Assembly: GCA_963693305.1 (NCBI GenBank)
Contig: OY855914.1
Location: 12,586,903 to 12,650,902 of the forward strand
Origin: Meandrina meandrites
Taxonomy: Eukaryota; Cnidaria; Anthozoa; Scleractinia; Meandrinidae
Length of the DNA stretch: 64,000 bases
Reading direction: 5' to 3'
The notes below the pieces were generated by a model. That model saw only the letters and a list, made by a program, of their open reading frames with translations. It ran no database searches and was not told the origin of the DNA. The position numbers were made by a program, and so were the translations under genes. This document shows positions 43,662 through 56,612 of this stretch, one piece after another (position 1 is the first letter of the stretch; each line of letters begins with the position of its first letter).

Positions 43662-44019
43662 GAAGGAAACACTTGAAAGCTTGCTTAATAAAGCGTTCTC
43701 TCCCTCTCAAAACCGATGCTTTTATTCTTCTTGTGATCTGGCTGTGAATCCATGCCATTCTGTGAAAACCAGGAACTATGGTTTGGCTTCTTTTCAACCT
43801 CTATCGATGGTTAATCGTGGCCAGAACATGTTCCTTCTCATAAAAATATCGCGAGGTAAAAGGGAACCAACCAACACCTGGCATTCTAAAAGCAAACGTC
43901 TGTAGCCGCCATCTTTAACTCTCTTTCGGCGTTGCAAAGCTGAACAACAACAACAAAAAAAACCAAAACAACAGGCTGACGAGGAAATGTGAAATTACTC
44001 CAAAATAAATGTCCAAAAA

Positions 44020-44137
44020 GTCTACAACACGGGGTATTCCCAAGCGGTCTCCCAGCCAAGTACTCACCCCGCCCGACAGGACTTGACTTCGGTGATCGGA
44101 CGAGAACCGGTACATTCCCTGTGGTGTGGTCGTAGAC
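44020..44137 (-). rRNA. 5S rRNA gene
   Basis: Consensus sequence; 479 bp to the next copy. Confidence 0.95.
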
Positions 44138-44498
44138 GAAGGAAACACTTGAAAGCTTGCTTAATAAAGCGTTCTCTCCCTCTCAAAACCGATGCTTTTA
44201 TTCTTCTTGTGATCTGGCTGTGAATCCATGCCATTCTGTGAAAACCAGGAACTATGGTTTGGCTTCTTTTCAACCTCTATCGATGGTTAATCGTGGCCAG
44301 AACATGTTCCTTCTCATAAAAATATCGCGAGGTAAAAGGAAACCAACCAACACCTGGAATTCTAAAAGCAAACGTCTGTAGCCGCCATCTTTAACTCTCT
44401 TTCGGCGTTGCAAAGCTGAACAACAACAACAAAAAAAAAAACCAAAACAACAGGCTGACGAGGAAATGTGAAATTACTCCAAAATAAATGTCCAAAAA

Positions 44499-44616
44499 GT
44501 CTACAACACGGGGTATTCCCAAGCGGTCTCCCAGCCAAGTACTCACCCCGCCCGACAGGACTTGACTTCGGTGATCGGACGAGAACCGGTACATTCCCTG
44601 TGGTGTGGTCGTAGAC
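44499..44616 (-). rRNA. 5S rRNA gene
   Basis: Consensus sequence; 476 bp to the next copy. Confidence 0.95.
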
Positions 44617-44974
44617 GAAGGAAACACTTGAAAGCTTGCTTAATAAAGCGTTCTCTCCCTCTCAAAACCGATGCTTTTATTCTTCTTGTGATCTGGCTGT
44701 GAATCCATGCCATTCTGTGAAAACCAGGAACTATGGTTTGGCTTCTTTTCAACCTCTATCGATGGTTAATCGTGGCCAGAACATGTTCCTTCTCATAAAA
44801 ATATCGCGAGGTAAAAGGGAACCAACCAACACCTGGCATTCTAAAAGCAAACGTCTGTAGCCGCCATCTTTAAATCTCTTTCGGCGTTGCAAAGCTGAAC
44901 AACAACAACAAAAAAAACCAAAACAACAGGCTGACGAGGAAATGTGAAATTACTCCAAAATAAATGTCCAAAAA

Positions 44975-45092
44975 GTCTACAACACGGGGTATTCCCAAGC
45001 GGTCTCCCAGCCAAGTACTCACCCCGCCCGACAGGACTTGACTTCGGTGATCGGACGAGAACCGGTACATACCCTGTGGTGTGGTCGTAGAC
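44975..45092 (-). rRNA. 5S rRNA gene, variant A22T
   Basis: A22T in loop B; 480 bp to the next copy. Confidence 0.93.
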
Positions 45093-45454
45093 GAAGGAAA
45101 CACTTGAAAGCTTGCTTAATAAAGCGTTCTCTCCCTCTCAAAACCGATGCTTTTATTCTTCTTGTGATCTGGCTGTGAATCCATGCCATTCTGTGAAAAC
45201 CAGGAACTATGGTTTGGCTTCTTTTCAACCTCTATCGATGGTTAATCGTGGCCAGAACATGTTCCTTCTCATAAAAATATCGCGAGGTAAAAGGAAACCA
45301 ACCAACACCTGGCATTCTAAAAGCAAACGTCTGTAGCCGCCATCTTTAACTCTCTTTCGGCGTTGCAAAGCTGAACAACAACAACAACAAAAAAAAACCA
45401 AAACAACAGGCTGACGAGGAAATGTGAAATTACTCCAAAATAAATGTCCAAAAA

Positions 45455-45572
45455 GTCTACAACACGGGGTATTCCCAAGCGGTCTCCCAGCCAAGTACTC
45501 ACCCCGCCCGACAGGACTTGACTTCGGTGATCGGACGAGAACCGGTACATTCCCTGTGGTGTGGTCGTAGAC
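45455..45572 (-). rRNA. 5S rRNA gene
   Basis: Consensus sequence; 478 bp to the next copy. Confidence 0.95.
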
Positions 45573-45932
45573 GAAGGAAACACTTGAAAGCTTGCTTAAT
45601 AAAGCGTTCTCTCCCTCTCAAAACCGATGCTTTTATTCTTCTTGTGATCTGGCTGTGAATCCATGCCATTCTGTGAAAACCAGGAACTATGGTTTGGCTT
45701 TTTTTCAACCTCTATCGATGGTTAATCGTGGCCAGCACATGTTCCTTCTCATAAAAATATCGCGAGGTAAAAGGGAACCAACCAACACCTGGCATTCTAA
45801 AAGCAAACGTCTGTAGCCGCCATCTTTAACTCTCTTTCGGCGTTGCAAAGCTGAACAACAACAACAACAAAAAAACCAAAACAACAGGCTGACGAGGAAA
45901 TGTGAAATTACTCCAAAATAAATGTCCAAAAA

Positions 45933-46050
45933 GTCTACAACACGGGGTATTCCCAAGCGGTCTCCCAGCCAAGTACTCACCCCGCCCGACAGGACTTGAC
46001 TTCGGTGATCGGACGAGAACCGGTACATTCCCTGTGGTGTGGTCGTAGAC
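45933..46050 (-). rRNA. 5S rRNA gene
   Basis: Consensus sequence; 479 bp to the next copy. Confidence 0.95.
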
Positions 46051-46411
46051 GAAGGAAACACTTGAAAGCTTGCTTAATAAAGCGTTCTCTCCCTCTCAAA
46101 ACCGATGCTTTTATTCTTCTTGTGATCTGGCTGTGAATCCATGCCATTCTGTGAAAACCAGGAACTATGGTTTGGCTTCTTTTCAACCTCTATCGATGGT
46201 TAATCGTGGCCAGAACATGTTCCTTCTCATAAAAATATCGCGAGGTAAAAGGAAACCAACCAACACCTGGCATTCTAAAAGCAAACGTCTGTAGCCGCCA
46301 TCTTTAACTCTCTTTCGGCGTTGCAAAGCTGAACAACAACAACAAAAAAAAAAAGCAAAACAACAGGCTGACGAGGAAATGTGAAATTACTCCAAAATAA
46401 ATGTCCAAAAA

Positions 46412-46529
46412 GTCTACAACACGGGGTATTCCCAAACGGTCTCCCAGCCAAGTACTCACCCCGCCCGACAGGACTTGACTTCGGTGATCGGACGAGAACC
46501 GGTACATTCCCTGTGGTGTGGTCGTAGAC
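46412..46529 (-). rRNA. 5S rRNA gene, variant C94T
   Basis: C94T in box C; 484 bp to the next copy. Confidence 0.93.
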
Positions 46530-46895
46530 GAAGGAAACACTTGAAAGCTTGCTTAATAAAGCGTTCTCTCCCTCTCAAAACCGATGCTTTTATTCTTCTT
46601 GTGATCTGGCTGTGAATCCATGCCATTCTGTGAAAACCAGGAACTATGGTTTGGCTTCTTTTCAACCTCTATCGATGGTTAATCGTGGCCAGAACATGTT
46701 CCTTCTCATAAAAATATCGCGAGGTAAAAGGAAACCAACCAACACCTGGCATTCTAAAAGCAAACGTCTGTAGCCGCCATCTTTAACTCTCTTTCGGCGT
46801 TGCAAAGCTGAACAACAACAACAACAACAACAAAAAAACCAAAACAACAGGCTGACGAGGAAATGTGAAATTACTCCAAAATAAATGTCCAAAAA

Positions 46896-47013
46896 GTCTA
46901 CAACACGGGGTATTCCCAAGCGGTCTCCCAGCCAAGTACTCACCCCGCCCGACAGGACTTGACTTCGGTGATCGGACGAGAACCGGTACATTCCCTGTGG
47001 TGTGGTCGTAGAC
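46896..47013 (-). rRNA. 5S rRNA gene
   Basis: Consensus sequence; 480 bp to the next copy. Confidence 0.95.
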
Positions 47014-47375
47014 GAAGGAAACACTTGAAAGCTTGCTTAATAAAGCGTTCTCTCCCTCTCAAAACCGATGCTTTTATTCTTCTTGTGATCTGGCTGTGAA
47101 TCCATGCCATTCTGTGAAAACCAGGAACTATGGTTTGGCTTCTTTTCAACCTCTATCGATGGTTAATCGTGGCCAGAACATGTTCCTTCTCATAAAAATA
47201 TCGCGAGGTAAAAGGAAACCAACCAACACCTGGCATTCTAAAAGCAAACGTCTGTAGCCGCCATCTTTAACTCTCTTTCGGCGTTGCAAAGCTGAACAAC
47301 AACAACAACAAAAAAAAACCAAAACAACAGGCTGACGAGGAAATGTGAAATTACTCCAAAATAAATGTCCAAAAA

Positions 47376-47493
47376 GTCTACAACACGGGGTATTCCCAAG
47401 CGGTCTCCCAGCCAAGTACTCACCCCGCCCGACAGGACTTGACTTCGGTGATCGGACGAGAACCGGTACATTCCCTGTGGTGTGGTCGTAGAC
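47376..47493 (-). rRNA. 5S rRNA gene
   Basis: Consensus sequence; 479 bp to the next copy. Confidence 0.95.
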
Positions 47494-47854
47494 GAAGGAA
47501 ACACTTGAAAGCTTGCTTAATAAAGCGTTCTCTCCCTCTCAAAACCGATGCTTTTATTCTTCTTGTGATCTGGCTGTGAATCCATGCCATTCTGTGAAAA
47601 CCAGGAACTATGGTTTGGCTTCTTTTCAACCTCTATCGATGGTTAATCGTGGCCAGAACATGTTCCTTCTCATAAAAATATCGCGAGGTAAAAGGAAACC
47701 AACCAACACCTGGCATTCTAAAAGCAAACGTCTGTAGCCGCCATCTTTAACTCTCTTTCGGCGTTGCAAAGCTGAACAACAACAACAAAAAAAAAAAGCA
47801 AAACAACAGGCTGACGAGGAAATGTGAAATTACTCCAAAATAAATGTCCAAAAA

Positions 47855-47972
47855 GTCTACAACACGGGGTATTCCCAAGCGGTCTGCCAGCCAAGTAATC
47901 ACCCCGCCCGACAGGACTTGACTTCGGTGATCGGACGAGAACCGGTACATTCCCTGTGGTGTGGTCGTAGAC
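47855..47972 (-). rRNA. 5S rRNA gene, variant G75T, G87C
   Basis: G75T in loop E (GAGTA to GATTA) and G87C next to the helix IV loop; both could impair folding. 479 bp to the next copy. Confidence 0.92.
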
Positions 47973-48333
47973 GAAGGAAACACTTGAAAGCTTGCTTAAT
48001 AAAGCGTTCTCTCCCTCTCAAAACCGATACTTTTATTCTTCTTGTGATCTGGCTGTGAATCCATGCCATTCTGTGAAAACCAGGAACTATGGTTTGGCTT
48101 CTTTTCAACCTCTATCGATGGTTAATCGTGGCAAGAACATGTTCCTTCTCATAAAAATATCGCGAGGTAAAAGGAAACCAACCAACACCTGGCATTCTAA
48201 AAGCAAACGTCTGTAGCCGCCATCTTTAACTCTCTTTCGGCGTTGCAAAGCTGAACAACAACAACAACAAAAAAAACCAAAACAACAGGCTGACGAGGAA
48301 ATGTGAAATTACTCCAAAATAAATGTCCAAAAA

Positions 48334-48451
48334 GTCTACAACACGGGGTATTCCCAAGCAGTCTCCCAGCCAAGTAATCACCCCGCCCGACAGGACTTGA
48401 CTTCGGTGATCGGACGAGAACCGGTACATTCCCTGTGGTGTGGTCGTAGAC
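48334..48451 (-). rRNA. 5S rRNA gene, variant G75T, C92T
   Basis: Shares G75T with the preceding copy and adds C92T in box C. 480 bp to the next copy. Confidence 0.92.
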
Positions 48452-48813
48452 GAAGGAAACACTTGAAAGCTTGCTTAATAAAGCGTTCTCTCCCTCTCAA
48501 AACCGATGCTTTTATTCTTCTTGTGATCTGGCTGTGAATCCATGCCATTCTGTGAAAACCAGGAACTATGGTTTGGCTTCTTTTCAACCTCTATCGATGG
48601 TTAATCGTGGCCAGAACATGTTCCTTCTCATAAAAATATGGCAAGGTAAAAGGAAACCAACCAACACCTGGCATTCTAAAAGCAAACGTCTGTAGCCGCC
48701 ATCTTTAAATCTCTTTCGGCGTTGCAAAGCTGAACAACAACAACAACAAAAAAAAACCAAAACAACAGGCTGACGAGGAAATGTGAAATTACTCCAAAAT
48801 AAATGTCCAAAAA

Positions 48814-48931
48814 GTCTACAACACGGGGTATTCCCAAACGGTCTCCCAGCCAAGTACTCACCCCGCCCGACAGGACTTGACTTCGGTGATCGGACGAGAA
48901 CCGGTACATTCCCTGTGGTGTGGTCGTAGAC
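48814..48931 (-). rRNA. 5S rRNA gene, variant C94T
   Basis: C94T in box C; 484 bp to the next copy. Confidence 0.93.
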
Positions 48932-49297
48932 GAAGGAAACACTTGAAAGCTTGCTTAATAAAGCGTTCTCTCCCTCTCAAAACCGATGCTTTTATTCTTC
49001 TTGTGATCTGGCTGTGAATCCATGCCATTCTGTGAAAACCAGGAACTATGGTTTGGCTTCTTTTCAACCTCTATCGATGGTTAATCGTGGCCAGAACATG
49101 TTCCTTCTCATAAAAATATCGCGAGGTAAAAGGAAACCAACCAACACCTGGCATTCTAAAAGCAAACGTCTGTAGCCGCCATCTTTAACTCTCTTTCGGC
49201 GTTGCAAAGCTGAACAACAACAACAACAACAACAAAAAAACCAAAACAACAGGCTGACGAGGAAATGTGAAATTACTCCAAAATAAATGTCCAAAAA

Positions 49298-49415
49298 GTC
49301 TACAACACGGGGTATTCCCAAGCGGTCTCCCAGCCAAGTACTCACCCCGCCCGACAGGACTTGACTTCGGTGATCGGACGAGAACCGGTACATTCCCTGT
49401 GGTGTGGTCGTAGAC
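49298..49415 (-). rRNA. 5S rRNA gene
   Basis: Consensus sequence; first of eight units at exactly 480-bp spacing. Confidence 0.95.
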
Positions 49416-49777
49416 GAAGGAAACACTTGAAAGCTTGCTTAATAAAGCGTTCTCTCCCTCTCAAAACCGATGCTTTTATTCTTCTTGTGATCTGGCTGTG
49501 AATCCATGCCATTCTGTGAAAACCAGGAACTATGGTTTGGCTTCTTTTCAACCTCTATCGATGGTTAATCGTGGCCAGAACATGTTCCTTCTCATAAAAA
49601 TATCGCGAGGTAAAAGGAAACCAACCAACACCTGGCATTCTAAAAGCAAACGTCTGTAGCCGCCATCTTTAACTCTCTTTCGGCGTTGCAAAGCTGAACA
49701 ACAACAACAACAAAAAAAAACCAAAACAACAGGCTGACGAGGAAATGTGAAATTACTCCAAAATAAATGTCCAAAAA

Positions 49778-49895
49778 GTCTACAACACGGGGTATTCCCA
49801 AGCGGTCTCCCAGCCAAGTACTCACCCCGCCCGACAGGACTTGACTTCGGTGATCGGACGAGAACCGGTACATTCCCTGTGGTGTGGTCGTAGAC
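49778..49895 (-). rRNA. 5S rRNA gene
   Basis: Consensus sequence; 480 bp to the next copy. Confidence 0.95.
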
Positions 49896-50257
49896 GAAGG
49901 AAACACTTGAAAGCTTGCTTAATAAAGCGTTCTCTCCCTCTCAAAACCGATGCTTTTATTCTTCTTGTGATCTGGCTGTGAATCCATGCCATTCTGTGAA
50001 AACCAGGAACTATGGTTTGGCTTCTTTTCAACCTCTATCGATGGTTAATCGTGGCCAGAACATGTTCCTTCTCATAAAAATATCGCGAGGTAAAAGGAAA
50101 CCAACCAACACCTGGCATTCTAAAAGCAAACGTCTGTAGCCGCCATCTTTAACTCTCTTTCGGCGTTGCAAAGCTGAACAACAACAACAACAAAAAAAAA
50201 CCAAAACAACAGGCTGACGAGGAAATGTGAAATTACTCCAAAATAAATGTCCAAAAA

Positions 50258-50375
50258 GTCTACAACACGGGGTATTCCCAAGCGGTCTCCCAGCCAAGTA
50301 CTCACCCCGCCCGACAGGACTTGACTTCGGTGATCGGACGAGAACCGGTACATTCCCTGTGGTGTGGTCGTAGAC
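50258..50375 (-). rRNA. 5S rRNA gene
   Basis: Consensus sequence; 480 bp to the next copy. Confidence 0.95.
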
Positions 50376-50737
50376 GAAGGAAACACTTGAAAGCTTGCTT
50401 AATAAAGCGTTCTCTCCCTCTCAAAACCGATGCTTTTATTCTTCTTGTGATCTGGCTGTGAATCCATGCCATTCTGTGAAAACCAGGAACTATGGTTTGG
50501 CTTCTTTTCAACCTCTATCGATGGTTAATCGTGGCCAGAACATGTTCCTTCTCATAAAAATATCGCGAGGTAAAAGGAAACCAACCAACACCTGGCATTC
50601 TAAAAGCAAACGTCTGTAGCCGCCATCTTTAACTCTCTTTCGGCGTTGCAAAGCTGAACAACAACAACAACAAAAAAAAACCAAAACAACAGGCTGACGA
50701 GGAAATGTGAAATTACTCCAAAATAAATGTCCAAAAA

Positions 50738-50855
50738 GTCTACAACACGGGGTATTCCCAAGCGGTCTCCCAGCCAAGTACTCACCCCGCCCGACAGGAC
50801 TTGACTTCGGTGATCGGACGAGAACCGGTACATTCCCTGTGGTGTGCTCGTAGAC
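50738..50855 (-). rRNA. 5S rRNA gene, variant C9G
   Basis: C9G breaks the last pair of helix I (with G110). 480 bp to the next copy. Confidence 0.93.
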
Positions 50856-51217
50856 GAAGGAAACACTTGAAAGCTTGCTTAATAAAGGGTTCTCTCCCTC
50901 TCAAAACCGATGCTTTTATTCTTCTTGTGATCTGGCTGTGAATCCATGCCATTCTGTGAAAACCAGGAACTATGGTTTGGCTTCTTTTCAACCTCTATCG
51001 ATGGTTAATCGTGGCCAGAACATGTTCCTTCTCATAAAAATATCGCGAGGTAAAAGGAAACCAACCAACACCTGGCATTCTAAAAGCAAACGTCTGTAGC
51101 CGCCATCTTTAACTCTCTTTCGGCGTTGCAAAGCTGAACAACAACAACAACAAAAAAAAACCAAAACAACAGGCTGACGAGGAAATGTGAAATTACTCCA
51201 AAATAAATGTCCAAAAA

Positions 51218-51335
51218 GTCTACAACACGGGGTATTCCCAAGCGGTCTCCCAGCCAAGTACTCACCCCGCCCGACAGGACTTGACTTCGGTGATCGGACG
51301 AGAACCGGTACATTCCCTGTGGTGTGGTCGTAGAC
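51218..51335 (-). rRNA. 5S rRNA gene
   Basis: Consensus sequence; 480 bp to the next copy. Confidence 0.95.
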
Positions 51336-51697
51336 GAAGGAAACACTTGAAAGCTTGCTTAATAAAGCGTTCTCTCCCTCTCGAAACCGATGCTTTTATT
51401 CTTCTTGTGATCTGGCTGTGAATCCATGCCATTCTGTGAAAACCAGGAACTATGGTTTGGCTTCTTTTCAACCTCTATCGATGGTTAATCGTGGCCAGAA
51501 CATGTTCCTTCTCATAAAAATATCGCGAGGTAAAAGGAAACCAACCAACACCTGGCATTCTAAAAGCAAACGTCTGTAGCCGCCATCTTTAACTCTCTTT
51601 CGGCGTTGCAAAGCTGAACAACAACAACAACAAAAAAAAACCAAAACAACAGGCTGACGAGGAAATGTGAAATTACTCCAAAATAAATGTCCAAAAA

Positions 51698-51815
51698 GTC
51701 TACAACACGGGGTATTCCCAAGCGGTCTCCCAGCCAAGTACTCACCCCGCCCGACAGGACTTGACTTCGGTGATCGGACGAGAACCGGTACATTCCCTGT
51801 GGTGTGGTCGTAGAC
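51698..51815 (-). rRNA. 5S rRNA gene
   Basis: Consensus sequence; 480 bp to the next copy. Confidence 0.95.
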
Positions 51816-52177
51816 GAAGGAAACACTTGAAAGCTTGCTTAATAAAGCGTTCTCTCCCTCTCAAAACCGATGCTTTTATTCTTCTTGTGATCTGGCTGTG
51901 AATCCATGCCATTCTGTGAAAACCAGGAACTATGGTTTGGCTTCTTTTCAACCTCTATCGATGGTTAATCGTGGCCAGAACATGTTCCTTCTCATAAAAA
52001 TATCGCGAGGTAAAAGGAAACCAACCAACACCTGGCATTCTAAAAGCAAACGTCTGTAGCCGCCATCTTTAACTCTCTTTCGGCGTTGCAAAGCTGAACA
52101 ACAACAACAACAAAAAAAAACCAAAACAACAGGCTGACGAGGAAATGTGAAATTACTCCAAAATAAATGTCCAAAAA

Positions 52178-52295
52178 GTCTACAACACGGGGTATTCCCA
52201 AGCGGTCTCCCAGCCAAGTACTCACCCCGCCCGACAGGACTTGACTTCGGTGATCGGACGAGAACCGGTACATTCCCTGTGGTGTGGTCGTAGAC
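52178..52295 (-). rRNA. 5S rRNA gene
   Basis: Consensus sequence; 480 bp to the next copy. Confidence 0.95.
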
Positions 52296-52657
52296 GAAGG
52301 AAACACTTGAAAGCTTGCTTAATAAAGCGTTCTCTCCCTCTCAAAACCGATGCTTTTATTCTTCTTGTGATCTGGCTGTGAATCCATGCCATTCTGTGAA
52401 AACCAGGAACTATGGTTTGGCTTCTTTTCAACCTCTATCGATGGTTAATCGTGGCCAGAACATGTTCCTTCTCATAAAAATATCGCGAGGTAAAAGGAAA
52501 CCAACCAACACCTGGCATTCTAAAAGCAAACGTCTGTAGCCGCCATCTTTAACTCTCTTTCGGCGTTGCAAAGCTGAACAACAACAACAACAAAAAAAAA
52601 CCAAAACAACAGGCTGACGAGGAAATGTGAAATTACTCCAAAATAAATGTCCAAAAA

Positions 52658-52775
52658 GTCTACAACACGGGGTATTCCCAAGCGGTCTCCCAGCCAAGTT
52701 CTCACCCCGCCCGACAGGACTTGACTTCGGTGATCGGACGAGAACCGGTACATTCCCTGTGGTGTGGTCGTAGAC
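52658..52775 (-). rRNA. 5S rRNA gene, variant T76A
   Basis: T76A in loop E (GAGTA to GAGAA), a strongly conserved position. 480 bp to the next copy. Confidence 0.92.
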
Positions 52776-53137
52776 GAAGGAAACACTTGAAAGCTTGCTT
52801 AATAAAGCGTTCTCTCCCTCTCAAAACCGATGCTTTTATTCTTCTTGTGATCTGGCTGTGAATCCATGCCATTCTGTGAAAACCAGGAACTATGGTTTGG
52901 CTTCTTTTCAACCTCTATCGATGGTTAATCGTGGCCAGAACATGTTCCTTCTCATAAAAATATCGCGAGGTAAAAGGAAACCAACCAACACCTGGCATTC
53001 TAAAAGCAAACGTCTGTAGCCGCCATCTTTAACTCTCTTTCGGCGTTGCAAAGCTGAACAACAACAACAACAAAAAAAAACCAAAACAACAGGCTGACGA
53101 GGAAATGTGAAATTACTCCAAAATAAATGTCCAAAAA

Positions 53138-53255
53138 GTCTACAACACGGGGTATTCCCAAGCGGTCTCCCAGCCAAGTACTCACCCCGCCCGACAGGAC
53201 TTGACTTCGGTGATCGGACGAGAACCGGTACATTCCCTGTGGTGTGGTCGTAGAC
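53138..53255 (-). rRNA. 5S rRNA gene
   Basis: Consensus sequence; start of the first copy of the 11-unit block. 481 bp to the next copy. Confidence 0.95.
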
Positions 53256-53618
53256 GAAGGAAACACTTGAAAGCTTGCTTAATAAAGCGTTCTCTCCCTC
53301 TCGAAACCGATGCTTTTATTCTTCTTGTGATCTGGCTGTGAATCCATGCCATTCTGTGAAAACCAGGAACTATGGTTTGGCTTCTTTTCAACCTCTATCG
53401 ATGGTTAATCGTGGCCAGAACATGTTCCTTCTCATAAAAATATCGCGAGGTAAAAGGAAACCAACCAACACCTGGCATTTTAAAAGCAAACGTCTGTAGC
53501 CGCCATCTTTAACTCTCTTTCGGCGTTGCAAAGCTGAACAACAACAACAACAACAAAAAAACCAAAACAACAGGCTGACGAGGAAATGTGAAATTACTCC
53601 AAAATAAATGTCCAAAAA

Positions 53619-53736
53619 GTCTACAACACGGGGTATTCCCAAGCGGTCTCCCAGCCAAGTACTCACCCCGCCCGACAGGACTTGACTTCGGTGATCGGAC
53701 GAGAACCGGTACATTCCCTGTGGTGTGGTCGTAGAC
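53619..53736 (-). rRNA. 5S rRNA gene
   Basis: Consensus sequence; 480 bp to the next copy; twin unit at 58899. Confidence 0.95.
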
Positions 53737-54098
53737 GAAGGAAACACTTGAAAGCTTGCTTAATAAAGCGTTCTCTCCCTCTCAAAACCGATGCTTTTAT
53801 TCTTCTTGTGATCTGGCTGTGAATCCATGCCATTCTGTGAAAACCAGGAACTATGGTTTGGCTTCTTTTCAACCTCTATCGATGGTTAATCGTGGCCAGA
53901 ACATGTTCCTTCTCATAAAAATATCGCGAGGTAAAAGGAAACCAACCAACACCTGGCATTCTAAAAGCAAACGTCTGTAGCCGCCATCTTTAACTCTCTT
54001 TCGGCGTTGCAAAGCTGAACAACAACAACAACAACAAAAAACCAAAACAACAGGCTGACGAGGAAATGTGAAATTACTCCAAAATAAATGTCCAAAAA

Positions 54099-54216
54099 GT
54101 CTACAACACGGGGTATTCCCAAGCGGTCTCCCAGCCAAGTACTCACCCCGCCCGACAGGACTTGACTTCGGTGATCGGACGAGAACCGGTACATTCCCTG
54201 TGGTGTGGTCGTAGAC
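54099..54216 (-). rRNA. 5S rRNA gene
   Basis: Consensus sequence; 479 bp to the next copy; twin unit at 59379. Confidence 0.95.
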
Positions 54217-54577
54217 GAAGGAAACACTTGAAAGCTTGCTTAATAAAGCGTTCTCTCCCTCTCAAAACCGATGCTTTTATTCTTCTTGTGATCTGGCTGT
54301 GAATCCATGCCATTCTGTGAAAACCAGGAACTATGGTTTGGCTTCTTTTCAACCTCTATCGATGGTTAATCGTGGCCAGAACATGTTCCTTCTCATAAAA
54401 ATATCGCGAGGTAAAAGGAAACCAACCAACACCTGGCATTCTAAAAGCAAACGTCTGTAGCCGCCATCTTTAACTCTCTTTCGGCGTTGCAAAGCTGAAC
54501 AACAACAACAACAACAAAAACCAAAACAACAGGCTGACGAGGAAATGTGAAATTACTCCAAAATAAATGTCCAAAAA

Positions 54578-54695
54578 GTCTACAACACGGGGTATTCCCA
54601 AGCGGTCTCCCAGCCAAGTACTCACCCCGCCCGACAGGACTTGACTTCGGTGATCGGACGAGAACCGGTACATTCCCTGTGGTGTGGTCGTAGAC
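54578..54695 (-). rRNA. 5S rRNA gene
   Basis: Consensus sequence; 479 bp to the next copy; twin unit at 59858. Confidence 0.95.
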
Positions 54696-55056
54696 GAAGG
54701 AAACACTTGAAAGCTTGCTTAATAAAGCGTTCTCTCCCTCTCAAAACCGATGCTTTTATTCTTCTTGTGATCTGGCTGTGAATCCATGCCATTCTGTGAA
54801 AACCAGGAACTATGGTTTGGCTTCTTTTCAACCTCTATCGATGGTTAATCGTGGCCAGAACATGTTCCTTCTCATAAAAATATCGCGAGGTAAAAGGAAA
54901 CCAACCAACACCTGGCATTCTAAAAGCAAACGTCTGTAGCCGCCATCTTTAACTCTCTTTCGGCGTTGCAAAGCTGAACAACAACAACAAAAAAAAAAAC
55001 CAAAACAACAGGCTGACGAGGAAATGTGAAATTACTCCAAAATAAATGTCCAAAAA

Positions 55057-55174
55057 GTCTACAACACGGGGTATTCCCAAGCGGTCTCCCAGCCAAGTAC
55101 TCACCCCGCCCGACAGGACTTGACTTCGGTGATCGGACGAGAACCGGTACATTCCCTGTGGTGTGGTCGTAGAC
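55057..55174 (-). rRNA. 5S rRNA gene
   Basis: Consensus sequence; 479 bp to the next copy; twin unit at 60337. Confidence 0.95.
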
Positions 55175-55535
55175 GAAGGAAACACTTGAAAGCTTGCTTA
55201 ATAAAGCGTTCTCTCCCTCTCAAAACCGATGCTTTTATTCTTCTTGTGATCTGGCTGTGAATCCATGCCATTCTGTGAAAACCAGGAACTATGGTTTGGC
55301 TTCTTTTCAACCTCTATCGATGGTTAATCGTGGCCAGAACATGTTCCTTCTCATAAAAATATCGCGAGGTAAAAGGAAACCAACCAACACCTGGCATTCT
55401 AAAAGCAAACGTCTGTAGCCGCCATCTTTAACTCTCTTTCGGCGTTGCAAAGCTGAACAACAACAACAACAACAAAAACCAAAACAACAGGCTGACGAGG
55501 AAATGTGAAATTACTCCAAAATAAATGTCCAAAAA

Positions 55536-55653
55536 GTCTACAACACGGGGTATTCCCAAGCGGTCTCCCAGCCAAGTACTCACCCCGCCCGACAGGACTT
55601 GACTTCGGTGATCGGACGAGAACCGGTACATTCCCTGTGGTGTGGTCGTAGAC
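55536..55653 (-). rRNA. 5S rRNA gene
   Basis: Consensus sequence; 479 bp to the next copy; twin unit at 60816. Confidence 0.95.
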
Positions 55654-56014
55654 GAAGGAAACACTTGAAAGCTTGCTTAATAAAGCGTTCTCTCCCTCTC
55701 AAAACCGATGCTTTTATTCTTCTTGTGATCTGGCTGTGAATCCATGCCATTCTGTGAAAACCAGGAACTATGGTTTGGCTTCTTTTCAACCTCTATCGAT
55801 GGTTAATCGTGGCCAGAACATGTTCCTTCTCATAAAAATATCGCGAGGTAAAAGGAAACCAACCAACACCTGGCATTCTAAAAGCAAACGTCTGTAGCCG
55901 CCATCTTTAACTCTCTTTCGGTGTTGCAAAGCTGAACAACAACAACAACAACAAAAACCAAAATAACAGGCTGACGAGGAAATGTGAAATTACTCCAAAA
56001 TAAATGTCCAAAAA

Positions 56015-56132
56015 GTCTACAACACGGGGTATTCCCAAGCGGTCTCCCAGCCAAGTACTCACCCCGCCCGACAGGACTTGACTTCGGTGATCGGACGAGA
56101 ACCGGTACATTCCCTGTGGTGTGGTCGTAGAC
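56015..56132 (-). rRNA. 5S rRNA gene
   Basis: Consensus sequence; 480 bp to the next copy; twin unit at 61295. Confidence 0.95.
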
Positions 56133-56494
56133 GAAGGAAACACTTGAAAGCTTGCTTAATAAAGCGTTCTCTCCCTCTCAAAACCGATGCTTTTATTCTT
56201 CTTGTGATCTGGCTGTGAATCCATGCCATTCTGTGAAAACCAGGAACTATGGTTTGGCTTCTTTTCAACCTCTATCGATGGTTAATCCTGGCCAGAACAT
56301 GTTCCTTCTCATAAAAATATCGCGAGGTAAAAGGAAACCAACCAACACCTGGCATTCTAAAAGCAAACGTCTGTAGCCGCCATCTTTAACTCTCTTTCGG
56401 CGTTGCAAAGCTGAACAACAACAACAGCAAAAAAAAACCAAAACAACAGGCTGACGAGGAAATGTGAAATTACTCCAAAATAAATGTCCAAAAA

Positions 56495-56612
56495 GTCTAC
56501 AACACGGGGTATTCCCAAGCGGTCTCCCAGCCAAGTACTCACCCCGCCCGACAGGACTTGACTTCGGTGATCGGACGAGAACCGGTACATTCCCTGTGGT
56601 GTGGTCGTAGAC
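56495..56612 (-). rRNA. 5S rRNA gene
   Basis: Consensus sequence; 480 bp to the next copy; twin unit at 61775. Confidence 0.95.
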
